Below are positions 25,001-37,590 of a stretch of 64,000 nt of DNA, piece by piece (position 1 is the first letter of the stretch; the number at the start of each line of letters is the position of its first letter). Below the pieces are notes generated by a model. That model searched no databases and was not told where the DNA came from. It worked only from the letters and a program-made list of their open reading frames with translations. Origin of the DNA: Trochalopteron elliotii (taxonomy: Eukaryota; Chordata; Aves; Passeriformes; Leiothrichidae). The stretch covers positions 1,274,252-1,338,251 of the forward strand of contig JANPWX010000168.1 in assembly GCA_024734555.1 (NCBI GenBank). Reading direction: 5' to 3'. Both the position numbers and the translations under genes were made by a program.

Positions 25001-28000
25001 TATTTTTCTTAATAACAAGCAGGTGTTGGCACTTTACAGTCTGTAGTGCAAATCCAGTCTTTTTTACAACTCTTTAAGATAGACTGAGATTCCATATAAT
25101 TTTAATATTACATCTCTAAAAATCTTGCCATTAAAAAAAAAAAACAAAAAACAAGGATAAAAACCTTCTCAACACGATCTACCAGACAAGTTCTCTAAAA
25201 ATTAAAAGTTTATTTCTGTTGGTTTTGTCCTGAAGACTGACAATTACATTTCAGTGATGCTCTCTTTAATGACCACTCACACATTTTATCTAAAATTGAA
25301 AAATGACACATTTTCCCCAAATGATTAAAAGATAAAATCACTTCATTTAATGACAGTTTGTCACATCTCTCAGAACTAAGAAAATCCACATAAATTCGTG
25401 AAATTTCATGTTTTCTGATATCACAGATGTTCAGCAGCACAACGGTCTGCTTTCAAAAAAAAAAAAAAAAAGAAAATGAACAGTGGAACATCTACAGGAC
25501 AAAGACAGTAATGGAGCTAGTTAGTAATTCAAGCTGAAGAGATGAGATTCAAGCTGACAAACTGGCATCCTCCACAGAATGAGCCTGACACTTTTTATAG
25601 CTACTGACACAGTAACGAATGCTCTACTTGGGGTGGAGCTAAACAAAATGTTCTTTAGAGTACTTTCTTTAATATTAGCATTTCCCTGATCCTTGAACAG
25701 AAGAAACTTTATCTACAAGCAGAAAAGAAAAAAAGAAAAAAAAAAGTGTTGTCATAGTTAATTAGGCCCCAGCTGTGGCAATTATCTTGAAGGGAAGGGA
25801 CAAGTAACAATTTATTATGTTATTATCAGCAGCTCTTTCTTAAGGGAAGGCTCTATTACATGGCCCCCAAAGAACCTGTTTGCCTTAGTTTTCTAAGGAG
25901 GTCAATAATGGAAACATTTCCAATAGAAAGTTGGGGTTTTTTAAAGGTACTTACAGCTCAGTAGCGTTTGCAACACTGCCCTTGAAGTAAATTTTGACCT
26001 AACATGGCCCAAGCAGAGTATATTTCAAATTTAAATCTCAGAGCATACATATGCAGCTTTGTTTTGCTTATGGTTATCACACCTAAAGCATGCCTTACAA
26101 AAGAAATAAAGCTTGGGTTTCAGTTAGTGATTGAAAAATAAAATAGCTTTCTGAAATGCTAAATTTAAAATTATTATTAAAGATTTATTAATTCAGAGGT
26201 CTCACTGAATTCAAGGCAAAATAATCAAATATAGAGTCCTAATTAACCACAGTTGACTTAGGAAACTTTGCACACAAGTTCAACTAAGAGCCTCTTGCAA
26301 TATTCCCCGCTTCCCCATTAAATAAGAATGCATTAAGTTTTTACTCAATCTCTGGATTCTACCTAAATCTTTAGTGAATGTCCATTTCTTGTCTAGAAGT
26401 TATTAATAAGCCCTATATTAGTGGTTTTATTTTACTTCTTTGACATGTACTGGAATGTCAGTAGAACATTTTTGTTGGATAAAAAAAAAATCCTAAGACT
26501 TTGAAAGCTGGCACACATTACACATGGTTTCATAACTGCAGACTATATTAAGGAAAGCTTTAAAAAATAGACAATTAGTGCTTAAGAAAAAAATGCACCA
26601 CAGCTCAAGTGGTCTGAGAGGTTTTTATGTGGTGTTACTATGTGGATTACCACAGCTTTCATAGTTACATAATAACATATACACCAGATCAGGCCAAAAT
26701 CAAACTTAGACCAGAGTCTGGAAGGTCAACCACCACCACACACCAAGAGAACTGGCCAAGAAAAAGAATATGAGTTTGGACAACTCAGATATCAAACTGA
26801 GGCTTGGGACTGGATTAGGTTCTTCAGACATCTTTATTAAAACAAATACTCATCAGTAACTCTGTATATTCCAACAAACTCTTTCTACACATAAAATAAA
26901 TTTGGTTCTCATTTCAAATTCTGTCTGGAAGAATGCAAGAAGTAAGTCTTCCATGAAAAGCACAAAATGAAAATAGCAGTAAGGAACAGTCACTGAGTAT
27001 ACTGGTGTGCATTGGATAGCCAGGATGCCCACTGCACCAAATACATCCATCTTCTGTCTTCAGCAGCCCATCACAAAGTCACTGCAGTTGACTCAAACAG
27101 AATTCTGCTCCCATTTGAGCCTAAATCCAAGAATGGGGAGGCTGTGCTTTCAGGCACATGGAACAGCTGTGAGCATGCACTCACAAGTATCCTTTGCAAA
27201 GGCCCTGTGAGATGTCCAGGGCCAACAGGACCCACATTTGTCCTGACTCTTCCTGCTCCACCTTGGCATCTCATTAGCAGTGGCAGCTCCTGCTGTAGGT
27301 GTACAAAAAAATACCTTCAAAAAATATCTTCAAAAGCCCCCCAAAAAATCTCACACTCGTGTGAAGAGACCAAGAGTTGGATCAACACAGGGGAAAGAAT
27401 TCAGACTAAATAGATAGTATTTATCCAGAGTATTCTTTAGCTTCCAACAAACTGCACTGCAGACTTTTAAGAGCTCAGAACTAAACCTCTTACATTCCTT
27501 TCATGATTCAGAATAAGGATTGTCTTATTAGGTAACTTTAACTTCACCTTCACTGAAGCACAACTACCTCCATCCAGAATTTATTTATAAACTCTATTGA
27601 TCCTAACTTGTTTAACTGAACTGGAATCCTCTAAGAAATATTGCATTTCTATTTTTAAAAGCATACATGTATACCACTTGTATTAGTAACAGTAGGGGAA
27701 AAAATAGGTTTGTACTTCTTTTAAACACATTTACTGTCAAAAAAAAGGAAGAGCCACCAATTGTTTATTCATCCTTCCAATATTTAGCTTGAACTAGAGA
27801 ACTCGGTGATTCAAAACCTTACACAGGAAACAGACATTTTTGAGTCATTCTTGTTTATCTTTCTATCACATTCTTGAAACTACTGAAACTTTAAAGATAC
27901 ACTTGAGGTATGCTTTCCCCTGGAAATTCAACAATTTAAAAATGCAAATTCTTTTTTTTTTGTTATCTCTTTTAAGCAGTATAGTCCTGTACAAACAAAA

Positions 28001-30642
28001 ATCAATTTTTACGAGTTTCTTAGGTGAAAAATACGATTTCATACAACTGAGGAGACAAATGGAAAGGAGCCAATGAGAAGATCCACATCACATTACTGTT
28101 GTGCCCTGAAAGACACTGGTGGTTCCTATGAATTAGAGGGAGTGGTAGCAGTATCTGCTTTCACCTGTCAAGATGTAACTCAGTGCAGGCAGCAAAGTCA
28201 CAGGGCTGTCTGTCAGGCAGGAAGTGGGATCTATTCAATTGCATCAGTTATTCACATCGAAAGAATCCCCATAACGTTTGCTGCCAGCTTTACAAGTGAA
28301 ATAAGGAAATTGCTAAGGGAGGGAAATGCTGGCGGTGTCTATTGCAGTCCCACAAATTACCTATTTCCCACAAATTCAAGTACTACATTTTATACTTTAC
28401 ACACCACTCAGAGCACCTTATCACACTCATATATCAATTACACCAGGTGAAAATCTCATATTTTACCTGGTTCTAGAAACAGGGATATATTTTAGCTATA
28501 ATCAAGATGACATTTTTTGTTCAAAAGACTAAAACAACTTTCTAAAAATTGTCAGCAACTATTGTTTAAGAGGCAATCATCTAAACTCACTACACTCTGC
28601 TTTATTATCACATTCTCAAAATTGCAGTGAGACTACCTTTGTGCAGAAAATGCAGTTTGGACACAAATGAATAGACCATTGTGTCTAGACCAATTCTCAA
28701 GATTGGTTTTTGGAACAAACACTACTCCCCATCTGGTTTCCTGACAGCAAACAAATCAGGTTCCTCAAAGAATTTAGATGATAATGTTTTCTTCTGAAAA
28801 CACGAGGAGGACCAAACTTAACCACAGGGGTTTTAACTTCTTGTGCTTCTTCTGGTTCTGTTTGTCTTTAACGTCTGTTGAACAGTGGCACTCCTTCGCC
28901 AGTACCAGAGGAAAGCAACCCAGCTTCAAACCTGTCACTCAGGGCACTCTAAAGAAGAGAGACAACTGCAGAAACCTGAAATGTGGAAGGAAGGGTTTAA
29001 CCTGTTTGTACGTTTCAAACAAGCATGCTGAAGATGTTTGTTAGAATAAGGTACAGCAACTAAACTCAAGAATAAACCTTCTGACTGTCATGTCAGAAAG
29101 GAAGGCAGTGCTTAGACCTGAACACCAGGCAGGATCTCAGATTGCTTCTCTAAATATTCCTCATGGGCTAGCCCTAAGTATTTCATCAAGCACTGTCAGG
29201 GCCAGGTGGTTCTGGTCAGCACACTTGGCTTCCACCACACACAGCAAAGCACGCTGAGCACTGCACACAAAGCCAATTTGCCAGCACAGGATTCTGGTGT
29301 GCTGTGGACAGGAAGCTCATTTGAGTTAGGGCTTTCTCTACCACAGCCAGCTCCACGCTTACAAATTAAGTTCTGTATACGTTACTGTATAATGAGCAAA
29401 CGAGGGTTTGGGGCAGTCGCCACTATCTAGATGCTTGAGAAAGAGAAGCAAAATGATTTGCCTCTACTGTTCTTACCCAATTTTCGGGACACTTTTTTAC
29501 TTTACACTCCAAGTTAAGATGATTTATACTGACACTTCAAGTCACAGATTTTGAATAATCCTCTAAAATCCCAATTTGCAGTAACAGAATATTAACTAGC
29601 ACAAGAATAACAATTACAGACAAGTGAAATTTGATATGGCATCTTCCACTGGAGACAAAACCAGAAAACAATGTTTCTTTATTTACAGAAATGAGTTAAC
29701 TCTGGTTTTAAACACTTCACCATATCCAGGCAGCTACACTTATCAAAGCACTGGCCAAACCCCTATCAGATGTTTAATGGAAACATCCTGACAGCATGGT
29801 TTCCTGGCTTCAGAAGTTTATCATACCAGAGGTGCTGTACACTTCCGAGAACACAGTGCCAGAGTACTGCGTTAGTGGTTTATTTGAATAATTAGTATAG
29901 CAAATCATCCTACTAAATATTTAGGTGACTACACAACTGTGTCTTAAGTTAAATGGAAAAAACACATTAGCACAATACTACACTAAGAACATGCATGAAC
30001 ATGGTGATTCAAGGCAAAACACACGACTCCCGCATAAAACACATCATAGCTAACCATTTATATACACTATGTATATACTCAACAATAAACGCAAAATCAA
30101 CAAAGCACTATCACATTTTAAGAAGCCAAAGGCACAGAACCGATAATCAGCGCCGTCAGCACAAAACTAAGTCTCCTAATTCCTGAACACGCTTCTTTTG
30201 ACAGAGGTATTTTCCAGCAGCCTCTCCACAGGCTGCAATGCACGGGCACGACATGGTTGTTGTAGGTACGCGATTCGCAGCCGCTCAGCTCGCAGCGCAC
30301 CAGCAGCACCTGGGACCGAGTCCTCCCGGAGGATTTCACACGGCAGCCGGGGCTGCTCCGGGCTCGGCACCGCCAAACACAGAAGCCAGGCCCGGCCCAG
30401 GAACCGGGCAGATGCAACAGGATTCACCCAGCGCTGCCACCGCCTCTATCCCTTATTCCCCTCCGCGGAGAAGGGCTGGAAAGAACCTCCGTCTCCAAGC
30501 GGCTGATGGGGAACCCAAGGGAGAGGCTGGAGAACACCAGTGCAAAGCTCTGTGCCACAAAGGCGAGCGCCGCCGCCTCGAAGGCGAGCGCTCCCGGCGC
30601 CGGGCAGCCGCCCCCGCAGCTCCCCCCGCTGCCCTCCACTCA
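22098..30642. other. ARHGAP10: ARHGAP10 intron 1, promoter-proximal part
   Basis: About 8.5 kb of intron next to exon 1. No coding exon is visible. It holds poly-A tracts (about 22119-22136, 25455-25471) and several AT-rich blocks with homeodomain-like TAATTA cores (for example around 25758). From about 30180 rightwards it becomes GC-rich and CpG-dense as part of the promoter island. Confidence 0.65.
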
Positions 30643-30861
30643 CTCTTGGTCGCGGCGATCAGGTTCTTCCCATCCTTCAGCAACTCCTTGATAAACTTAT
30701 TGGTCTTCTCCAGCTCGGCCTCGTGGGCTCTCACCCGCTCCCTGAACCAGGGGCTGTCCAGGTAGCAGTCGCTGAACTCCAGGGGCTGCAGCCCCATGGC
30801 TGCCACAGCCGCCGCGCCGGGGCCCGGCTCCCCGCGAACCGCAGCACGTACCCTCGGTAAG
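30180..30861 (-). promoter_or_regulatory. ARHGAP10: ARHGAP10 CpG island / promoter region
   Basis: CpG-dense, GC-rich sequence surrounds the first coding exon and continues into a run of N. The sequence right of the gap (31219 to about 31345) is also GC-rich, so the island probably spans the gap. Being TATA-less and CpG-rich, it fits a broad housekeeping-type promoter. The transcription start probably lies in or near the unread bases. Confidence 0.75.
30644..30797 (-). CDS. ARHGAP10: ARHGAP10 first coding exon (Rho GAP 10, partial)
   Basis: ARHGAP10 (GRAF2) is a cytosolic and membrane-associated GTPase-activating protein for Rho-family GTPases, with BAR, PH, RhoGAP and SH3 domains in that order. 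Only exon 1 is here: 51 codons plus one base. It starts at 30797 in a strong Kozak context (GCAGCC before ATG, G after) and encodes [15 protein letters not shown]..., the N-terminal helix of the BAR domain, ending ...[11 protein letters not shown]. This matches human ARHGAP10 from memory and differs from its paralogue ARHGAP26, which begins MGLPALEF. The exon ends A|GTGAGT, a near-perfect donor at 30643, leaving a phase-1 junction (A + GC would give the expected Ser). The remaining exons lie left of the window, because no BAR continuation is found in the 30.6 kb of intron. The gene is divergent from PRMT9. Confidence 0.95.
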
Positions 30862-31218
30862 NNNNNNNNNNNNNNNNNNNNNNNNNNNNNNNNNNNNNNN
30901 NNNNNNNNNNNNNNNNNNNNNNNNNNNNNNNNNNNNNNNNNNNNNNNNNNNNNNNNNNNNNNNNNNNNNNNNNNNNNNNNNNNNNNNNNNNNNNNNNNNN
31001 NNNNNNNNNNNNNNNNNNNNNNNNNNNNNNNNNNNNNNNNNNNNNNNNNNNNNNNNNNNNNNNNNNNNNNNNNNNNNNNNNNNNNNNNNNNNNNNNNNNN
31101 NNNNNNNNNNNNNNNNNNNNNNNNNNNNNNNNNNNNNNNNNNNNNNNNNNNNNNNNNNNNNNNNNNNNNNNNNNNNNNNNNNNNNNNNNNNNNNNNNNNN
31201 NNNNNNNNNNNNNNNNNN
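30862..31218. other. Assembly gap (357 N)
   Basis: A continuous run of N lies inside the ARHGAP10 CpG island, 65 bases upstream of the ARHGAP10 start codon. The flanks are very GC-rich, so the gap probably reflects sequencing drop-out. The true length is unknown. Open frames read across it are artefacts. Confidence 1.
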
Positions 31219-31359
31219 CCGGTGCGCCCGGTCCCCGGGCAAGGTGGCTCAGCCGGGGCGCTGCGGGCGTCCCCGAGCGGAGAACGTGGGCAGGTACCAG
31301 AGAGAGCGCTCTGCTCCGCAGTGACGCCTCGGCAGGGAAGAGACCGACACCAGCAGTGC

Positions 31360-32097
31360 GAGGGGCAAGGGCAGGATTCTGCACCTGGGACGGGACAGCC
31401 CTGGCTGTGTGTATAGCCTGGGGAACGGGAGAACAGCGCTGGGCAAAGGGACCTGGGGGTCCTCATGGAAAGCTGAATGTGAGCCAGCAGTGCCCCGGCA
31501 GCCAGGAGGGCCAACCCTGTCCTGCGGGGCACAGCAGGCACAGCCGGGCGAGGGAGGGGATTGTCCACTCTGCTCTGCACTGGGGCGGCCTCACCTCCAG
31601 TGCTGGGGGCAGGTTTGGGTGCCATAGTATAAAAACGACATTAAGCTACTAGAGAGCATCCAAAGGAGGGCTACGGGGATGGTGAAGGGCCTTGAGGGGA
31701 AGCCATATGAAGAGTGGCTGAAGTCACTTGTTCTGTTCAGCCTGGAAGAGACTGATGAGAGACATCATTGCGGTCTTCAACTTGTTCCTGAGGGGAAGAG
31801 GAGGGGCAGGCACTGATCTCTCTGGTACCCAATGACAGAACTTGAGAAAATGACATGAAACTGAGTCATAGGTGGTTTAGGTTGTGTATCAGGAAAAGGT
31901 TTTTCACCCAGAGGGTGGTTGGCCACTTCAACAGGCATCCCAGGGAAGTGGTCACAGCCTCAAACCTGACAGAGCTCAACAGGCATGTGGACAGTACTCT
32001 CAGGCACATGGTGGGATTCTTGAGATGTCCTGTGTAGGGCCAGAATTGGACTAAATGATTCTGATGGGTCCCTTCCAACTCAGCATATTCTATGATT
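31360..32097 (+). mobile_element. CR1 LINE 3' fragment
   Basis: A plus-strand CR1. It enters within the 3' part of ORF2 (ggcaggattctgcacctggg, ccctggctgtgtgta, gggacctgggggtcct). It continues through aggagggctacggggatggtgaagggcct and the 3' UTR (gggtcccttccaactcagcatattctatgatt) and ends with the characteristic tail. The 5' edge is approximate. It begins within about 150 bases of the N run and so marks the upstream edge of the ARHGAP10 island. Confidence 0.9.
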
Positions 32098-35000
32098 GCA
32101 CCAGCTGCTGTGCCTCCTGCACCTCATGGAAACCTCTGAGAGCTTTAGGATGGAGCTGAGCAGGCTCTCAGAGGATGCACAGAGCAGCACATGGTCTAAA
32201 ATTGGCTGTGGTGGTGGTTGTCTGCTCGCTGAGAAGGCTGGTGTTGCTCACCCTGTCCCACTTGTGTCTGCACGTGAAATACTCAGTAAAGCAGATACAG
32301 ACTCACCTTTATTTCTTCATTCAATAAACTACTACAGTCGTGTGAACAAGAACTGTGGCAAGAGCAAGACCTTGAGAAGACCACTCAATGCTGAATTGTT
32401 CCAGTTTAGAATGTTAGGAAATGAGTGAAGACAGAAAATGCTTATATTTATATTTGTATTTATAATTTAGCTATAATTCATGGTTTCAATGGTTTGACAG
32501 TAATGCAATTCAGAGTGTTCTCATGGGACTGTCTCAGATGATTGGGGGTATATACATTTTAGTCATGACTGTCTACTTTAGGAGTCAATTCAATCTATTT
32601 TTTTTTCTCTATTTTGGGAAATGGAGTGTTAGCTCCCTCTCCATTTGAAGCAATGATCTTTGGTATTAATTAAATGTATTATTGTTGGGCCCACAGTAAA
32701 GCTTCAACTGCATGTCTGAGATGAAGATAACTGATGGTATAACTATCAAGCTTTTTCTGTATGACCCCATGCACCAACCTGCAGAAGTCAAGTATGGAAA
32801 TAGGTGGGCACTTTACAAATCTCACTTTTAGTTACTCCTGTTCATGGAGCTGTGTATTGGGTAGTATTCAGTTTTGCAAACGTTTGGGGGTTTTAATACC
32901 TATCCACTTCAGAGCCTGCTTCAGAAAGCAGACTGAGGATGTGTGTTACCCATCTGGCAGCAGTCACAGCGCTCAAGTGAGTAAACACAGAATTTCATGA
33001 TCAAAGGCCAAGATAATGTCCTCACTGTTTGTGTAGACAAGCATGATAAGAAAACACAATTATGTAAAGACAGGGCCAGGGAGAAGGGGCTTGAGATGAA
33101 GGCTCATAAGTAAGTGTAGTTTCTGAAAGCAGTCTGAAAATGAGTATGGCCTCTCCAAATGAGATGCTACCTAAAGAGATGATTTGCCTGAAATCACAGC
33201 AGACCAGGAGGGCCTATTGAGAGTTGATCCTGAATGATCAGTTTTTCAGCCAAGTGTTCCACTTGCTAGATCACATTATCTGCTGATACTTATTTTCTAA
33301 TATTACTTAGCTGAGAAGTTTCTATGCTACTCAAAAATCAGTTTAAAAAGAATTTTAAAAAACCCAGAAAACCATCTTAAACAAATAACAAACAATCCTT
33401 ACTTCTGTTTAGATTACTGGAACAGCATTTCAAGAAGAGGTATGCCTTCTGTGGAGAGTTTGTTTACTTTGTTCTGTAGTTGTCTTCAGCATTAAAGTTA
33501 GAATAATATTTTTCATGGCTGTTTATAGTTACTTTAATTTCCCTATTATAATTCCACTGAAGTGTTGTAATATAGTGGGGTCCCATGCTTTGTGTGGAGT
33601 TGCTTGCACTCAATTTTTTTTTTTTAATGAATGTTTATCTTAGTCCTGGGGTTTTTTAGCTGGCAAAAAAACCCACCAGGTCTGAAATTTAGATTTGTCT
33701 GACCATGACAGGCTCATTAGGGGAAATTGGTCCACCTGCCTCAACCATGTGAAGTAAAAATGTATTCCTTTCTAGTTGCAGCTAAAAAGAGAAGTCAGTC
33801 CAACAGAAATACATACATAAAAATAACAGTTTTTCCCACAATAAAGAGAGTCAACTTCTATTTACATAATAAAACAAGAAAGCAAACTCACTACTAAATT
33901 GATCTTCTACACTGTTTATCCAGTTAATCACAACAACATACTGGATTCCTACCACCACAGTTATTAAATATGTTTTCCTAAACTTACCTACCAGTTTAAA
34001 ATATTGTCACACTCTGAAACAGCAGAATTGAGATTTAAAACAAAGGATGGAACACTGAGGAGAAATAATAACCTGTTAATTTATGCACAATAATTACCTG
34101 TCTAATTAGCAATAAAAGGAGTTGCCCTTTTACCACTAATCAAGGCTCGAAATAGCTTTATATCAGAAAAATCTCTGCTTTTCTGCCACTCCTTACGCAA
34201 GGTCATTAAATTTTACAGCCTTCTTGTAGCCTCTTTTAAGAGATTATGACATAAATTGACTATGTGATGCTGTAGCAATATCCTGTCCATAAACAGTGCA
34301 TTTATCTTTGCTTTGGTTATTTTCCTTTGACATTAACTGCAAGTATGGTTTCAGGAAATACCCTCTTCAAGCCATTTTATACAACAGGCATACACCAGCA
34401 TATCATATGTTTTGTTCCATCTTACCTTCCTTATGTTCTTTTCATATCACCATTCTGATTTTTAGGAAAGATGATATTCTGATGTGTGGCTGATTGTAGC
34501 TCCAGGCTGCATGTTAAGGAGAGATGGGTTATAAATTAGTGAATTTAACTTGTAGTTTTACTGACATTTTGTTACAGAGCATTGATATCAGCTCCCACCA
34601 TTTCCAACACACAGCTGTGTTGTTAAAAACATCATTAGCAACAGCAGCCTTCCAAGGAATTATAATTTTTTGTCTTATCTAAGCACTTTTACCTCTTGTT
34701 AGTCCTGCCGTGGGTTTAATTGAGAGTTTAGAGAGTTTCCTTCCAACTCCCATTTTGCTTATGACTGTGTCATCACGGTTGGCTTGCAAGATCTTAGAGG
34801 TCTGATGCATATGTGAGATATCTCGAGGCTGCATGCTCCCTCTCCTCTCATCCATCAGCAGTTTATATATATAAACAGACTGGTCTGCAACCACCCACAA
34901 TGCAGACCAACATTATTTATTCTACTGTCAACCATTTTGATGATTATTATGGCAATCGTGTTTCTCTGATGGGCATTCCTTTCTGGCACTCCTTCACAGC

Positions 35001-36409
35001 AAAATTTTTAGCCAACAAATTATTTTAGAAAGCTGCTGTATGCTTTGTCAGTGCTACAAATTGGATTCTGGGGGCATATTTTTCTGAAGTGTTCCATCAA
35101 AAAGTTGTGAGTGTGAAATTAACAAGTATACTCCCCAACCTTTGAAATGAATCGACTCTTGTGAATTCCAAGGATTTTACACTGCCATATTTCAGTAATC
35201 TCCCTTCACAAATGGGTCAAATTAGCACACAGTACTATTTCATTTATGCTTTAAAACAGGCACTATAATGAACTTATGCTATCCCCTAGCACTTATTTGC
35301 TCTGATAAAAAATACAGCTGAATTAGTCAGGAGAACCATGGAGTGCCAGAGATAATTGCTCATTACAGTATTTGGTACAGTCCAGCACTTGTTACACCTC
35401 ACTGACCACAGGTGATAATTGCACTGGGTTTTTTCTCTCTCCTTCTGGCTCCTGATATCCCACAGGTGCTGACATTTTATTTGCCTCATACTATCATCTT
35501 CTAGCTGTAAAGAATAATTAAGCCAAAGTCAGAGAAGGTTGTTTCCTATCTGTAACTAATTTAAAGTTCACAGCTTTTTTTTTCTTTCAAAATTGAATGA
35601 AGGCTTGTTGGTACCGGTTGATTTAATAAGGTATTATATCCCCCTTTGGAGCTCGGTGCTCATATCAAGTATTTGATACTTTTTGGTACTGATGCTTGCA
35701 CATCCTCATGGACTTCATTCAGCCCAAGTGCTTTAACAATTATGGGTTTTTTAGCACAACTTACAGCTTAGCTGCTACACTGTTCCATTTAGACTCATGC
35801 TCCCACTCTACATGCACTCTTTTCATCCTGTTCGAAATGCTGGCCTGGCATTTTTACACAACGCTCATTTGTTTCTAAAAAGGGTATGCACACACAATAG
35901 CCACAGCTGTAAAGGCATGGAAGAGCTGCATTCATGCTTTAAAACGGGAAAGTAAAGATGAGCAGCTTCCAAACGCTTCATAATTAGTAACAATGCCACG
36001 GCCTGTTCCTGTCCCAGAAGTAGGACATGACCAATTGAACTCTGCCTTTTCAAAGCTGCACTCCAGGGCTCTGAATGGGGCTGTTCCCCGGAGCAGACAG
36101 CTCCACAGGGAAGGTGAGTGGTGTCACAGGCATGGGAAGGAGCAGGATACGGAATTTGAGATTTGGAGCTAAGCTCTGCATTTTGCCCCTCGCGATCTGC
36201 TGCTGCCGAGCAGAGCTGTCAGTCAGAGGTCCGAGAAAAGCTTGTTTATTACTTAAAGCCCGTGCTGTTCTCATCTGAGGTTCTCGGGACTTACCAAGAG
36301 GAGAATTGAGAGTCAGGAGCACCGTGACTACAGGGCAGCGGAGGGAGGCAGTGCCTACGCAGCGCTGGGCAACATTTAAGGTGGTGGTTCTTTCGTGCTG
36401 GCCGAGCAG
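32098..36409. other. ARHGAP10-PRMT9 intergenic DNA
   Basis: About 4.3 kb between the CR1 and the PRMT9 CpG island, AT-rich, with no supported coding or RNA gene. A block near 34066-34170 with two closely spaced TAATTA cores looks like a candidate conserved regulatory element. A strong splice-donor-like AAG|GTGAGT occurs at 36113 on the plus strand. Confidence 0.6.
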
Positions 36410-36850
36410 CCCTGAACAGCACCGACCGCCAAGGGACCGCATCGGGCATTGCTGCGGATCCCTCCCACACGTTCGCTGCGTTAGCACGATCCGCATAACC
36501 AGCTTCCAGAGGGTTGGATGCGGGCCGGGAAAGGACGCGAATCATGAAAACACCTTTATATCCCACAGCCCCGGCTCCCGGCCGGCGCCTGCGCCATGGC
36601 TCGGGCCCGGCAGCGCTATGGCGGCGGCCTGCGAGCTCCGGTCCGCGCACGGCCCCTGAGGGACGGCCCTGGAGCCCGTGATGGACGGCCCTGGAGCAGG
36701 TGATGCACCGAAACGGGGGAAGCCGCCGCAACCTGCCGGGCCAGCCCCTCGTGGGGCAGCGCCTGGAGCCCCTCGGCCGCTCTGCCCCGGCCCCGATGCG
36801 AGTGGGGCCTCCCGGCTCTGCGTGTCCCTCTGCGTGGCCGAGCTTTGGGC
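36410..36850 (+). promoter_or_regulatory. PRMT9: PRMT9 CpG-island promoter (likely)
   Basis: This is a CpG-dense block in otherwise AT-rich DNA, about 0.8 kb upstream of the PRMT9 start-codon exon. It contains GCGCCTGCGCC (36585-36595), resembling an NRF1 site, and GCTATGGCGGC (36615-36625), resembling a YY1 site, both common in TATA-less promoters. Because the start-codon exon appears to be preceded by a splice acceptor, at least one non-coding exon probably starts here. The donor of that exon is not certain (CAG|GTGATG at 36700 and CAG|GTATAA at 37049 are possibilities). Confidence 0.65.
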
Positions 36851-37590
36851 TGCGTTTTGTTATTTATTTTAATTTATTTTTAAGAAATCAGAAAAAGAAA
36901 AAAAAAAAGGTCTAGCCCTAATGGCGTTCTGTTTCTTGCAGTCTCTCTCCACGAAAGCTTCGTGTTCTTCAGCTTTGGGACCCATCTCTACACACTATAG
37001 CCCTGCTCACCTGAGTACCTTTAAAAGTTACAGCGGTAATACAGGCAGGTATAAAAACGTGCATATTGGTTCTGGTCCCTCTTTTTAATGTTTTCTTAAG
37101 GGAAAAAATAGCCGTGGTACCTTGTGTAAAAGAAACTGCAAACTTGTTAGGTCTTTCTGTGAGTTTGTGCTTTATGAAGATGCTGTTGTTCAAGGAGGAG
37201 AAATTTAAGCTGCAGATTTTGTGGTTGATTGTGAAATTTATTAAGTGCATGAACTTCCAGTGTGCAAAACTGTTTGGTCAGAGACATGCTAAAACGTCTG
37301 TTAAAAAAAAAAAAATTTACAAAGTCAGAAATTGTTTCCAGGACCTGGTTTAACTTAGATGTGGTGCTGACTTGACTTTTGAATGGTGAAGAGTCAGAGC
37401 TGATGGAATTATCAGTAGTGTAAAGATTAGTTGTTTTTAAATCTTTAGGACTTGGTGGGAGGAGAGATGTCTTTACTAAATGCCAGTGAAAACTGAAATG
37501 TTTTTTGATCTGTCAATTTTGTGCACAAATGTTTTGACCTACATTATATAGTATGTGTGAGGGGTTTTTTTTCTTTTTTTTTTCTTTTAG
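36851..37590 (+). other. PRMT9: Probable PRMT9 5' UTR intron
   Basis: AT-rich DNA between the CpG island and the start-codon exon. It ends with a long T-rich tract and TTTTAG at 37581-37590, a good acceptor. A TATA-like string (TATAAAAA, about 37050) occurs, but nothing else supports a promoter there. No coding sequence is recognised. Confidence 0.5.

Noticed and set aside
27012..27413. 133-codon plus-strand frame in ARHGAP10 intron 1
   Set aside because: No domain, no plausible splice sites and overlapping frames on both strands. It is consistent with chance.
30238..30765. 175-codon plus-strand frame over the ARHGAP10 first exon
   Set aside because: It is an antisense shadow in a GC-rich island, where stop codons are rare. 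The minus-strand exon is clearly the real one.
30453..31625. 390-codon minus-strand frame across the N run
   Set aside because: It is open only because N positions cannot contain stops. It joins CR1 sequence, the gap and the ARHGAP10 exon 1 into an artificial product.
35825..35850. Possible tRNA T-loop (tgttcgaaatgctgg)
   Set aside because: No matching A box, acceptor stem or cloverleaf can be formed around it.
36291..36731. 146- and 148-codon minus-strand frames near the PRMT9 CpG island
   Set aside because: These are GC-rich-island frames with no recognisable domain. Their composition explains their openness.
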